From assembly GCA_025937895.1 (NCBI GenBank), contig JAICQL010000056.1:1-38857 (forward strand): a stretch of DNA of 38,857 nucleotides. Direction: 5' to 3'. Of this stretch, positions 26,541 to 37,976 are shown piece after piece. The notes beneath the pieces are model-generated. The model was not told the DNA's origin, did not search any database, and saw nothing but the letters and a program-made list of their open reading frames with translations. The number at the start of each line of letters is the position of its first letter. Within the stretch, counting starts at the first letter, position 1. The position numbers were made by a program, and so were the translations under genes. The stretch is from Polyangiaceae bacterium. GTDB taxonomy: Bacteria; Myxococcota_A; Polyangia; Polyangiales; Polyangiaceae.

Positions 26541-27689
26541 GTGGCACTGAAGCTGGTACACACGGCGGACTGGCACCTGGGCGCGGTTTTTCCGAGCTTC
26601 GACGAGCTGGGCCGCCAGCAGCTCTCGCGCGCGCGGCTGTCGGTCATCGATCGCATTCTGGGCCTGGCCGAGCGGCACCTGGCGCACGCCGTGTTGTGCG
26701 CCGGAGATCTGTTTGATGATCCGGATCCAGGCCCCGAGTGGTGGGAAGGTCTGGCGCGCAAGTTCCAGCAGCGCGCGTGGTCGGAGCGGCCCGTGTTCTT
26801 GCTGCCGGGCAATCACGATCCGCTGACCACCACGGGCGTGTACAGCAAGGGCCACCCGTTTCGCGCAGCGCTGCCGGCCTGGGTGCACGTCGTGGATCGG
26901 GACGACTTCAGCTTCGAGCTGCCGGGCAACGCGGTGCTGTACGCGGCCCCCTGTCGCTCGCGCTCGGAGAGCCGGGATCTGGGGCGCACCTTGCTGCCGG
27001 AGCGCCAGCCAGGAGATCAGCGCATTCGCATCGGCATGGTGCATGGCACGACCTTCGATCTGCCCGGCCACGCGCTGAACTTCCCCATCGGCCGTGACGT
27101 GGCAGAGCTGAAGGGCCTGGACTACCTGGCCATCGGCGACACGCACGGCTTTCGCGACGTGACTCCGCAGGGGCACGCGCCCACCGTCTATCCGGGCACG
27201 CCCGAGCCCACGCACTTTGGCGAGCGGGATGCCGGGCACGCGGCGCTGGTGTACTTCCCGAGCGATCGCCGGCGGCGCGCGCTGGTGCGCGCCGAGCCGG
27301 TGGCGCAGTGGACCTGGGAGGAGCAGCGCTGCACCAGCCTGGAGGAGCTGCGCGCGCTGACCAGCCGGGATCTGAGCCAGCACGTGCTGCGGCTGACCCT
27401 CGACCTCACCGCCGGCGTCGCGGAACTGGCGGAGCTGGAGCGCATCGTCGCCGAGCTGCAGGGCAACGTGGCCTCGCCGGGCGCGGTGGGCGTGCTGCAG
27501 CTGGATCGCACACGGCTGCGCCTGGACACTGGCGACGTGGAGAGCACCTTGGCCGCCGCCCCGCCCATCTTGCGAGCGGTGGCGGCGCGCCTGCGCGAGC
27601 GCGAGCGCGAGCTGGGGCCTGACAGCGAGCAGGGCGAGGTCGCGCGGCGCGCCCTGTATCAGCTGTATCAACTCACGCGTGAGGGCTGA
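26541..27689 (+). CDS. Mre11/SbcD/YhaO-type metallophosphoesterase nuclease
   Basis: The 382-residue protein carries the Mre11 phosphodiesterase motifs: D10-H12 (HTADWHLG), D56 (CAGDLFDD), N91-H92 (LPGNHD), H168 (MVHG) and D200-x-H202 (AIGDTHG). The last motif is normally GHxH, so one metal-ligand histidine is aspartate here. The C-terminal third would be the capping domain and the Rad50-binding region. GTG 26541 gives the SbcD-like start MALKLVHTADWHLG and has GAGG 5 bases upstream. TTG 26508, with GGAG 7 bases upstream, would add 11 residues and overlap the helicase gene. Either way it is tightly coupled to the helicase gene, and it ends 2 bp before the ATPase gene. It probably cuts DNA ends or hairpins under control of its ATPase partner. 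Confidence 0.9.
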   Translation: MALKLVHTADWHLGAVFPSFDELGRQQLSRARLSVIDRILGLAERHLAHAVLCAGDLFDDPDPGPEWWEGLARKFQQRAWSERPVFLLPGNHDPLTTTGVYSKGHPFRAALPAWVHVVDRDDFSFELPGNAVLYAAPCRSRSESRDLGRTLLPERQPGDQRIRIGMVHGTTFDLPGHALNFPIGRDVAELKGLDYLAIGDTHGFRDVTPQGHAPTVYPGTPEPTHFGERDAGHAALVYFPSDRRRRALVRAEPVAQWTWEEQRCTSLEELRALTSRDLSQHVLRLTLDLTAGVAELAELERIVAELQGNVASPGAVGVLQLDRTRLRLDTGDVESTLAAAPPILRAVAARLRERERELGPDSEQGEVARRALYQLYQLTREG

Positions 27690-27691
27690 GC

Positions 27692-30600
27692 TTGCGTTTT
27701 CGCCGCCTAGAGGTCAGCCACTTCCGTGCCGTCGATCAGGCCGAGCTGGAGCTTGGACCGGGCCTGAACGTGCTGTATGGCCCCAACGATCTGGGCAAGA
27801 GCACCCTGGGCATGGCGCTGCGGGCCGCGCTGCTCTTGCCGGCCGAGTCCAGCGCGCAGCGCGAGCTCTTGCCCTGGCACTCGAGCGAGCAGCCGCGGGT
27901 GGCGCTGACGTTCGAGATCGAGAGCACCCTGTGGCGCATCGCCAAGACCTTCGGCAGCGGCTCCTCGGCGCAGGCGCTGCTGGAGAGCTCGCTGGACGGG
28001 CAGCGCTTCCGCGAGGAGGCGCGCGGCAGGGCCGCGGACTCCCGGCTGCGCGAGCTGCTGCGCTGGGGGCTGGAGGCGCCCGGCGGCAGGGGCGGCCCGC
28101 GCGGGCTGCCGGAGAGCTTCCTGAGCCAGGTGTTGCTGGCTGCGCAGGGCACGGTGGCACAGATCCTGGAGCGCACGCTCGGCGAGGATCGCGAGGGCTC
28201 CGGGCGCGAGCGCCTGCACGAGGCGCTGCAAGCGCTCGCACAGCACCCGCTGTTCCAGCGGGTGCTGGCCGCGGCAGAGGCCAAGGTGGAGAGCGCCTTT
28301 ACCCCCACGGGCCGGCGCAAGACCGGTCAGAGCTCGCCGTTTGCGCCGGTGCGGCAGAGCATCAGCGAGCTGGGGCAGGAGCTGGAGCGCATCGAGCACC
28401 TGCGGCGCGAGAGCGACGAGGTGCAGCAGCGACTGGGCCGCCTGGAGCAGGAGCGCCTGGAGCTGGAGGCGCATATCGAGCAGCTGCGCGCGCGCGTGGC
28501 GCGCGAGCAGCTGGCGCTGAGCGAGCTGAGCGCGCAGCGCGCCCTGCGCGAGCGCGCGCTGGCGGCCGAGCAGGAGCTCGAGCGCGCGCGCGCCGCGAGC
28601 GCCGCACGGCAGCGCGAGCAGGAGCAGCGCGCCCTCGCCCTCGCGGTGCTGGAGGCCGCCCTGGAGCAGGCAGAGGCGGAGCTGCGCAGGCTGGGCAGCG
28701 AGGCGAGCCGGCAGGTGCAGCAGGAGCGCCTGGCCCAGCTGGAGCTCGAGCGCCGTCAGCTGGAGCAGCGCATGGCGGCGCTCGGGCGCCTGCGCGAGCT
28801 GGAGCAGGCGCTGCGCGCAGCCGAGGCCGCGCAGCAGTCGGAGGCGCAGGCGCTGGCGCGCGCGGAGCGCGCTCAGGCCGAGCTGAGTGAGCAACTCGGC
28901 CGCGAGGAGCAGGCGCAGGCGCGCATGCGGGCCCTGGGCATGGCGGGCCGCTGGCGCGAGGCAGACGAGCGCGCGGCGCGGGCGCAGCAGGCGGAACGAG
29001 CCGCAGCGGAGCTGCGCGCGAGCGCTGCGCTGGCGCGCGAGCGCGCCAGCGCGCTGCGCCAGGCCAGCGAGGAGTGGGCCGAGCTCAGCCCGGAGCTGCT
29101 GGCCCAGCTGCGCGAGCTGGATCGGCAGCTGGGCGTGGCTCGCGCGTGCGTGGAGGTGGGCCTCAGCGTCTCGCTGTCGCTGCCCGCGGGGCGTGCGGCC
29201 GCGATCTCGCTGGACGGTGCCCCCGCCACGGCCCACGCCGCGGCGGGGCGGCCGCTCCAGGCGCGGGCGCGCGGTCAGGTGCGGGTGCAGCTGGACGATG
29301 ACGTGGAGCTGCTGGCGAGCGCGGGCGAGCCCGAGCAGCGCGCGCGGGTGGAGCAGCTGGCCGCCGCGTGGGCCGCGCAGGCGCAGCCCTGGCTGCGGCG
29401 GGCCGGGGTCAAAGATCTGCCGGCGCTGGTGCGCCATGCCGAGCAGCGCGCGGCGGAGCGCCGGGACGCAGTGGCGGCGCTGGAGCAGGCCGCCGCCCTG
29501 GAGGCGCGCGCGGCGGAGAAGCAGGAGCAGTGTGGGGAGGCGGGGCGCTGGCGCGAGCGCGCGGCCCAGCTCGCCGTGGAGCTCGGGGGAGCGCCCTCGG
29601 CGGAGCTGCTGGCGGAGCTGAGCGCGCTGGGGGCTGGCTGGGAGGCGGAGCTCGGGCGGCGCGCTGCTCGCGCGGCGCGCGCGCAGCGGCGCCTGCAAGC
29701 CGCTCTGCTGGAGCAGAGCGGCGCGCTGGCGCGGCACGCGGCGCGGGCGAGCGACGCCGAGCGGGCGCAGCAGGCCGCTCGTGCCGAGCGCGAGCAGGCG
29801 CTCGGCGCGCTCGGCACGGGCGTGCCGGAGCAGGGCGAGGACTGGCTGGCGCGCGAGCTCGCCGCGCTGGAGCGCGCGGCGCTGGCAGCCTCGCGCGCTT
29901 ACGCGCAGCAGGACAGCGGCTTCCGGGCGCAGCTGGGTGCGGCCGAGCGCGCGCGCGACGAGGCGCGCGCCGCGCTCGCCGCCGGGCGCGCCGCGCACGA
30001 GCGGGCGCTCGCCGCCGGGCGCGCTGCGCGCGAGCAGGAGCTGTCACTGGAGGCGCGCTTCCGGGAGCGCCAGGCGCATTTCCAGCCGGAGGCGCTGGCG
30101 GCAGCAGAGGCCCAGTGGGCACGCGCCGGCGCCGAGCTGGCGGCTCTGCCGGAGCTGCCGGCTGCCAGCGCCGAGGCGCTGGCAGCCAGCCAGGAGGAGC
30201 TGCAGCGCGAGAGCGCGCGGCTCGAGCAGTTGCTGCTCGAGCTGCGCCGAGCGGAGGGCGCGCTGGGGCAGGTGGGCGGCGACGTGGTGGCGCAGCGCGA
30301 GAGCCAGACGCGCGAGGCGCTGGAGCGCGCCCGCGCGGCGGAGCGCGAGCTGGAGCTGGAGTACGACGCCTATCAGTTGCTGGCCAGGACCCTGCGCAGC
30401 GTGGAGAACGAAGAAGGCGCGCACCTGGGGCGGTCGCTCTCGGAGCCCGTGAGCGAGCGCTTCCAGCAGCTCACCGACGGCCGCTACCGCCGGATAGCGC
30501 TGGATGCAGCGCTGGGCTTCGAGGGCATCACCGTCGCCGGCCAGCCGCGCTCCTACCGCGAGCTCTCCGAGGGCACGCGCGAGCAGCTGGCCACCATCTT

Positions 30601-30853
30601 TCGCCTGTGCGTGGCCGAGCAGCTGCGCTCGGCGCTGCTGCTCGATGACCAGCTGGCGCAGACGCACCGCGAGCGCGTGGCCTGGTTTCGCTCCACCTTG
30701 CGAGAGTCAGCGGAGCGCATCCAGATCGTCGTGCTCACCGCGCGTCCGGAGGACTACCTCTCCCCCGACGAGCTGCGTGCCGAGCAGGCAGCGCCTGGTG
30801 CGCCGCGGAGCATCGATCTGGAGCGAGTGATCCGCCGGGCGCGCTACGACTGA
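27692..30853 (+). CDS. Rad50/SbcC/YhaN-type coiled-coil ATPase without zinc hook
   Basis: The 1053-residue protein has an N-terminal ATPase half with Walker A GPNDLGKST (30-38). Long Ala/Glu/Arg/Leu-rich coiled coils run from about 215 to 900. The C-terminal ATPase half has the signature ELSEGTREQL (near 955-963) and a Walker B LLLDDQ (D985-D986). The signature and Walker B resemble YhaN. No CxxC zinc hook exists; the middle of the coiled coil instead holds a beta-rich stretch at about 485-550 (for example VSLSLPAGRAAAISLDG). The start is TTG 27692 with GAGG upstream, two bases after the nuclease stop. The pair should form an MR-like complex, possibly recruiting the SNF2 motor. Base composition is extreme, with GAG/GCG/CGC codons dominating. 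Confidence 0.9.
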   Translation: MRFRRLEVSHFRAVDQAELELGPGLNVLYGPNDLGKSTLGMALRAALLLPAESSAQRELLPWHSSEQPRVALTFEIESTLWRIAKTFGSGSSAQALLESSLDGQRFREEARGRAADSRLRELLRWGLEAPGGRGGPRGLPESFLSQVLLAAQGTVAQILERTLGEDREGSGRERLHEALQALAQHPLFQRVLAAAEAKVESAFTPTGRRKTGQSSPFAPVRQSISELGQELERIEHLRRESDEVQQRLGRLEQERLELEAHIEQLRARVAREQLALSELSAQRALRERALAAEQELERARAASAARQREQEQRALALAVLEAALEQAEAELRRLGSEASRQVQQERLAQLELERRQLEQRMAALGRLRELEQALRAAEAAQQSEAQALARAERAQAELSEQLGREEQAQARMRALGMAGRWREADERAARAQQAERAAAELRASAALARERASALRQASEEWAELSPELLAQLRELDRQLGVARACVEVGLSVSLSLPAGRAAAISLDGAPATAHAAAGRPLQARARGQVRVQLDDDVELLASAGEPEQRARVEQLAAAWAAQAQPWLRRAGVKDLPALVRHAEQRAAERRDAVAALEQAAALEARAAEKQEQCGEAGRWRERAAQLAVELGGAPSAELLAELSALGAGWEAELGRRAARAARAQRRLQAALLEQSGALARHAARASDAERAQQAARAEREQALGALGTGVPEQGEDWLARELAALERAALAASRAYAQQDSGFRAQLGAAERARDEARAALAAGRAAHERALAAGRAAREQELSLEARFRERQAHFQPEALAAAEAQWARAGAELAALPELPAASAEALAASQEELQRESARLEQLLLELRRAEGALGQVGGDVVAQRESQTREALERARAAERELELEYDAYQLLARTLRSVENEEGAHLGRSLSEPVSERFQQLTDGRYRRIALDAALGFEGITVAGQPRSYRELSEGTREQLATIFRLCVAEQLRSALLLDDQLAQTHRERVAWFRSTLRESAERIQIVVLTARPEDYLSPDELRAEQAAPGAPRSIDLERVIRRARYD

Positions 30854-30894
30854 CCTCTCAGACCTGCAGAGGCCGGGTACAGCGTCGTGGCCTC
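30854..30894. terminator. Possible weak terminator after the helicase operon
   Basis: Two alternative stems compete: CCTCT/AGAGG (30854-30872) and GAGGCC/GGCCTC (30869-30894, 14-base loop). There is no T tract. The convergent small gene ends inside it. Confidence 0.3.
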
Positions 30895-31220
30895 AGCGCG
30901 GCTCGCGCTGCTCGGGGGTGTCCTGCGGCTCGCGCTGCTCGGTGCGCGCCTTCCTGGCCAGCTCTACCTGCAGCTGCAGCAGCGCCAGCTGCTGGCGCTC
31001 GCGCTCGGCCGAGGCACGCTCCGCCTCGGCGTGCTCGCGCCGCGCCACCTCGACCAGCGCGATCAGCGACACCACGAAGCAGATCGCCGAGACCAGCCCC
31101 ACGCGCTCATCGTGCGCGGAGCTGGCGCCTGTCTTTGCCATCACGAGCGCCAGCGCGGTGATGCACACCACCGCGCTCAGGATGCGCCGTGCCCAGCCGA
31201 GCGGGGTCAGCGGAGCGTGC

Positions 31221-31231
<11 letters not shown>
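30893..31231 (-). CDS. Small two-helix membrane protein with coiled-coil tail, unknown
   Basis: The 112-residue product has two hydrophobic helices (about 15-32 and 43-62) followed by a charged, Glu/Arg-rich tail that looks coiled coil (about 63-95). I recognise no family. It starts at GTG 31231, inside the end of glgP, 11 bp before that gene finishes, and has GGAA upstream. It should be made by translational coupling with glycogen phosphorylase. A regulatory or anchoring role is possible but unsupported. Confidence 0.6.
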
Positions 31232-33743
<2,512 letters not shown>

Positions 33744-33898
33744 TCGGCTAGGCTCCTGACTCACACTCCGGTGAAGTGGTGGGAAACTTGTAAGGTTTTA
33801 CGGTGCAATCCGGCATCGCGATAGCACGTTGACGGCACCAGCCCAAGGTCCGGTAGGTGCAGCTTGACTCCGCCCGGGGTGCTCGGACAATGCGCGCC

Positions 33899-34378
33899 AT
33901 GAACTACGACATCGACCTGCGCACCCTGGAGGGTGATCCCTGCTCCCTCGAGGACTACCGCGGTGAGGCGCTTTTGATCGTCAACGTCGCGTCCAAGTGC
34001 GGGCTGACCCCGCAGTATTCGGAGCTGCAAGCGTTGCACGACAAATACTCGGCGCGCGGCTTCTCCGTGCTGGGCTTTCCCTGCAATCAATTTGGCGCAC
34101 AGGAGCCGGGCAGCGCGGAGGAGATCAGGGAATTTTGCTCGGCGCGCTACGGGGTGACGTTTCCGATGTTCGAGAAGTTGAATGTGAACGGCCCGGAGCG
34201 GCATCCGCTTTATGCCCAGCTCACCGCCGTGCCCGACGCCAGCGGCAAGGCAGGTGATATCGAGTGGAACTTCGAGAAGTTCCTGGTCGGTCGTGATGGC
34301 GCGGTGCGGCGCTTTCGACCGCAGACGAAACCGAACGACCCGGCGCTGGTTCAGGCCATCGAGTCTGCACTGACCTGA
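33899..34378 (+). CDS. Glutathione/thioredoxin peroxidase (cysteine type)
   Basis: This 159-residue thioredoxin-fold peroxidase reduces hydroperoxides. The peroxidatic cysteine is C34 (NVASKCGLTPQYSEL). FPCNQFGAQEPG (60-71) supplies the conserved glutamine, and W123-N124 (IEWNFEKFLV) complete the active site. C62 may not be the resolving cysteine; thioredoxin is the probable reductant, as for most bacterial members. The start could be ATG 33890 or 33899; the second fits family starts better. No signal peptide is visible. The gene diverges from glgP and precedes the transketolase-like gene by 118 bp. Confidence 0.93.
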   Translation: MNYDIDLRTLEGDPCSLEDYRGEALLIVNVASKCGLTPQYSELQALHDKYSARGFSVLGFPCNQFGAQEPGSAEEIREFCSARYGVTFPMFEKLNVNGPERHPLYAQLTAVPDASGKAGDIEWNFEKFLVGRDGAVRRFRPQTKPNDPALVQAIESALT

Positions 34379-34496
34379 TCGCGCGCGATCGGAGCCTTGA
34401 CAGCTCCGGAGAAACCGGCGACTGCGCAGGTTTCCTCGCTCTGTGGCCCGAATCACGCGCTCGGGGCCGTCAGAGCCCAGTCTGGAGCCGGTTTTC

Positions 34497-36389
34497 ATGA
34501 GCTTTCCGATCGATCTCGGCGGCTATCGCCCCGTCACCCTGAATCCGGAGCAGGAGGGGCTGAGCGCCGCGACCGCTCAGCAACTGGCGGCCAACATCCA
34601 GCTGGCGCGCGACGCCATAGTGTTCTTCACGGCGCTGGCCCATGCGCGCGGGCTGGGTGGGCACACGGGCGGCGCTTACGACATCGTGCCGGAGGTGTTG
34701 ATCGCGGATGGTTTCATGCGCGGCAGCGCAGACGTGCAGCCCAACTACTACGATGAGGCCGGGCACCGCGTCGCCATTCAGTACTTGATGAGCGTATTGA
34801 ATGGTCAGCTCGGCGCGGAGTCGCTGCTGCACTACCGGGAAGCCAACTGGAAGCTGCCCGGCCATCCCGAGCGCGGCCTGACCCCGGGCGTCACCTTCTC
34901 GTCCGGGCGGCTCGGGCACCTCTGGCCTTACGTCAACGGGGTCGCGGCCCGACATCCCGAGCGGGTGGTGTTCTTGTTCAGCTCGGACGGCTCTCAGCAG
35001 GAGGGCAACAGCGCGGAGGCCGCGCGCTTCGCCGTCGCCCGCGGCCTCGACGTCAAGGTGGTGATCGACGAGAACGACGTGACAATCTCCGGGCACCCCA
35101 GCCAGTACATGAAGGGCTACGACCTGGAGAAGACGCTCTCCGGCCATGGCCTGACGGTCACGCGCGTCGACGGCGAGAACCTGACGGCTCTGTATTCGGC
35201 CATGCGCGCCCTGGTGGCTCGCCGCGGTCCGGCGGCGCTGCTGTGCCGGCGCCGCATGGCGCCCGGTATCAAGGGCATCGAAGGCAGCCCCAAGGGGCAC
35301 GACGCGATCCCCGTGCCCGCTGCCGTCGAGTATCTGCGGGCGCGCGGCTATGAGCAGGCCGTGAAGGCGCTCGAATCTGCGCAGTCGGGTGCGAAGCCCC
35401 GTGCGCTGCGCGGCAGCTCGAGCGCACGCGCCAGCGTGCGCAGCGTCTTTGGCGAGGCGCTGTGCGAGGTGCTGGAGCCGCTGGATCCGGCGAGCCGCGC
35501 GCGCAACCTGGTGATCGACAGCGATCTCGCGGGCTCGTGTGGCCTGTCCCACGTGGCCAAGCGCTGCCCTGACGTGTACGTGTCCGGCGGTGTGATGGAG
35601 CGCGCGAACTTCTCTGCGGCGGCGGGCTTTGGCTCTGAGCCGGGCTACCAGGGCATCTTCGCCACGTTCTCGGCCTTCCTGGAGATGATCATCTCGGAAG
35701 TCAGCATGGCGCGCCTGAACGAGGCGAACGTGCTGGCGCACTTCTCACACGCGGGGGTGGCGGAGATCCTGGACAACACCTGCCACTTCGGCATCAACAA
35801 TTTCTTCGCCGACAATGGCCTCGGCCCGGGCGATCACACCCGGCTGTATTTCCCGGCAGACCAGCACCAGATGCGCGCGCTCGTGGCGCGCGTGTTTCAC
35901 GATCCGGGGCTGCGCTTCCTGTTCTCTCCGCGCTCCTCGCTGCCCGACATCTTGAACGAGGACGGGCAGCCCCGCTACGGCGCGGGCTATCGCTTCGAGC
36001 CAGGCCAGGACGACGTGGTGCGAGAGGGCCGCGAGGGCTGGGTCATCAGCTACGGTGAGGTGCTCAGCGAAGCGCTCGACGCGGTGACGGAGCTGCGGCA
36101 GTCCGGGCTCGACGTGGGCTTGATCAACAAGAGCACGCTCAACCGTGTGGATGAGGCCGGTCTGGCGCGGGTAGGCCGCAGCCACTTCGTGCTGGTGGCT
36201 GAAGCGCAGAACCTGCACACGGGCCTGGGCGCCCGCTACGGTGGCTGGCTGCTCGAGCGTGGCCTGCAGCCTCGCTACGCCCGGGTCGGCACCCGGGAGC
36301 GAGGCAACGGCGGCGCGCTCGAGCAGATGGCGCAGCAGGGGCTGGACGCGGCCAGCCTGGTGCGAGCCGTGCGAGAGCTGGCGGGCTGA
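34497..36389 (+). CDS. Transketolase-like thiamine-diphosphate enzyme
   Basis: The 630-residue protein has the transketolase fold in one chain. H56 (GGHTGG) is present. The diphosphate-binding segment SSDGSQQEGNSAEA (D164) is followed about 40 residues later by VVIDENDVTISG. The pyrimidine-binding half has GGVMERANFSAAAGFG, with E as the probable catalytic glutamate. A C-terminal domain is present. It differs from TktA-type transketolases in the GDG motif (SDG) and in several loops, so the exact donor and acceptor sugars are uncertain. ATG 34497 has GGAG 9 bases upstream. It ends 6 bp from the convergent dehydrogenase gene of a pentose pathway, which hints at pentose metabolism. Confidence 0.85.
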   Translation: MSFPIDLGGYRPVTLNPEQEGLSAATAQQLAANIQLARDAIVFFTALAHARGLGGHTGGAYDIVPEVLIADGFMRGSADVQPNYYDEAGHRVAIQYLMSVLNGQLGAESLLHYREANWKLPGHPERGLTPGVTFSSGRLGHLWPYVNGVAARHPERVVFLFSSDGSQQEGNSAEAARFAVARGLDVKVVIDENDVTISGHPSQYMKGYDLEKTLSGHGLTVTRVDGENLTALYSAMRALVARRGPAALLCRRRMAPGIKGIEGSPKGHDAIPVPAAVEYLRARGYEQAVKALESAQSGAKPRALRGSSSARASVRSVFGEALCEVLEPLDPASRARNLVIDSDLAGSCGLSHVAKRCPDVYVSGGVMERANFSAAAGFGSEPGYQGIFATFSAFLEMIISEVSMARLNEANVLAHFSHAGVAEILDNTCHFGINNFFADNGLGPGDHTRLYFPADQHQMRALVARVFHDPGLRFLFSPRSSLPDILNEDGQPRYGAGYRFEPGQDDVVREGREGWVISYGEVLSEALDAVTELRQSGLDVGLINKSTLNRVDEAGLARVGRSHFVLVAEAQNLHTGLGARYGGWLLERGLQPRYARVGTRERGNGGALEQMAQQGLDAASLVRAVRELAG

Positions 36390-36395
36390 CCCCGA

Positions 36396-37976
36396 CTAGA
36401 GCTGGCGCTGCGTCCACTCGCCGTCGATGCGGCGCCAGAGCTTGCTCGGGTTGCTGTCGCGCAGCTCAGGCGGCAAGCGGTGCTCTCGCACTTGATCGTA
36501 GCTGTGCAGGGCGGTGAAACGAGCGATGCTGCTGGGCATGCCCACGCTGGTGAAGCCGGGATGGCCGGTGGCGGGGTAGGGGCCGCCGTGGTTCATGGCC
36601 GCCGACACCGCGACGCCGGTGGGCATCTTGTCGTTCAGCAGCCGCCCCACCCGCGCCCGCAGCCGCCCGGCGATGCGCTCGTACAAGGCGTCGTCTTCAC
36701 CCTGAGTGTGGCTGTAGATGCAGCCCGTGAGGCTGCCCTCCACCTGGCTTGCGATGGCCTCCATCTCGGCGGGGCTGTCCGCCAGCACCAGCAGATGCAC
36801 CGGGCCGAAGGCCTCGGTCTGCAGCGCCTCGGGGTGCTCCAGGAACTGCTTGCCGGAGACGCTGCACAGCGTGCTCTCGAAGCCGAAGCCGGGAGCGCCC
36901 GCAGGCTTGCCACCGCGCAGCACGCGCGCGCCATGACGGGTCCACAGTGCCAGGCTCGCCTCGATCTGCTCCGCGCCCGACCCGCTCAACAGTGTGCCCA
37001 GCGGCGCCGCAGCAAGCAAGGTGACCAGCTCTGCGCTGAAGGCCTCGGCCGCGCTGCCCGCGAGCAGCACGCTCAGCCCGGGCTTCGTACAGAACTGACC
37101 TGTACCCATGGTGCAAGAGCCCGCCAGCTCCTTGGCGATGGCGCTCGGGCGCTCGCTCAGCGCTCCCGGCAGCAGGAACACCGGATTGATGGCAGACATC
37201 TCCAGGTAGATGGGCCTGCCGGCGCGATCGGCTGCGGCCTTCAGGGCCAGGCCGCCGCGGCGGCTGCCCGTGAACGCCGTGGCACCCAGCTCGGGTTGGC
37301 CCACCAGCGCCAGCCCCAGCTCCGAGGGCAGGCCATACAGCAGCTGCACGGTGGCCGCCGGCAGCTCCAGCGCGCTCACGGCCTCCGCGGCGGCCTGGGC
37401 CAGCCGGCGAGTGGTGGCGAGGTGACCCGGGTGCGCCTTGGCGATCACCGGATTGCCCGCGGCCAGCGCCGCAGCAAAATCCCCGCCCATCACCGCGTTG
37501 AAGGCGAAGGGAAAGTTGTTCGGGCCAAAGACCGCCACGGGGCCGCCGAGCGGGCCGCGCATCGAGCGCAAGCTCAGCTTGGTGTCGATCTGCGCGTCCA
37601 CGAAGCTGCGGCTGCGCGCTGCAGCGGCGGCCTGACGCAGCTGATCGGTCGTGCGCGGCAGCTCCACGTTGCGCAGCCGGGGCTCCTTGGGCAAGCCCGT
37701 CTCCTGGTGCGCACAGTCCACCAGCGCGTCACGATCCGCCTCGATGTTGCTGGCGCAGCGCTCGAGAAATGCGGCGATGCGCTCCGGAGCCACCGCGCGC
37801 AGCTCTTCTGCGGCGGCTCGGCCCGCGCGCAGCGCCGTGCGCATGGTAGCCTCGCCCGAGATCGGGAAGCGCGGCTCCAGCGCGGCGCCGGTGCGCGGGT
37901 CATGGGACTGCAGCTCGCCTAGAGGCGCCGGCTCTGCCTGCCAGCTGCCCGCGATCCAGATCTGCTCCAAGCTCAT
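36396..37976 (-). CDS. Aldehyde dehydrogenase, probable 2-oxoglutarate-semialdehyde (2,5-dioxovalerate) dehydrogenase
   Basis: The 526-residue enzyme has the catalytic cysteine C296 ([10 protein letters not shown]) and general base E259 (YLEMSAINP). The pattern [20 protein letters not shown] and the long C-terminus fit the ketoglutarate-semialdehyde dehydrogenase branch. It would convert 2-oxoglutarate semialdehyde to 2-oxoglutarate with NAD(P). Its ATG (37976-37974) overlaps the stop codon of the FAH-family gene by 4 bp (ATGA), so the two are translated together. That partner would supply the substrate, which supports the assignment. Fatty-aldehyde dehydrogenases in the same branch are the main alternative. 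Confidence 0.88.
   Translation of the reverse strand: MSLEQIWIAGSWQAEPAPLGELQSHDPRTGAALEPRFPISGEATMRTALRAGRAAAEELRAVAPERIAAFLERCASNIEADRDALVDCAHQETGLPKEPRLRNVELPRTTDQLRQAAAAARSRSFVDAQIDTKLSLRSMRGPLGGPVAVFGPNNFPFAFNAVMGGDFAAALAAGNPVIAKAHPGHLATTRRLAQAAAEAVSALELPAATVQLLYGLPSELGLALVGQPELGATAFTGSRRGGLALKAAADRAGRPIYLEMSAINPVFLLPGALSERPSAIAKELAGSCTMGTGQFCTKPGLSVLLAGSAAEAFSAELVTLLAAAPLGTLLSGSGAEQIEASLALWTRHGARVLRGGKPAGAPGFGFESTLCSVSGKQFLEHPEALQTEAFGPVHLLVLADSPAEMEAIASQVEGSLTGCIYSHTQGEDDALYERIAGRLRARVGRLLNDKMPTGVAVSAAMNHGGPYPATGHPGFTSVGMPSSIARFTALHSYDQVREHRLPPELRDSNPSKLWRRIDGEWTQRQL

Noticed and set aside
24740..26812. Long open frame antisense to the helicase and nuclease genes (690 codons)
   Set aside because: It crosses two real genes on the other strand and has the composition of a shadow frame.
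27707..29998. Long open frame antisense to the Rad50-like gene (763 codons)
   Set aside because: It is a Leu/Arg/Gln mirror of the Glu/Ala coiled coil and has no domain.
33829..33857. Promoter for the peroxidase gene starting with TTGACG
   Set aside because: The sequence 17 bp downstream (GGTAGG) matches only two of six -10 positions.
34397..34402. TTGACA as a -35 box before the transketolase gene
   Set aside because: No acceptable -10 hexamer stands 15-19 bp downstream. The hexamer lies in the loop of a small GGAGC/GCTCC hairpin.
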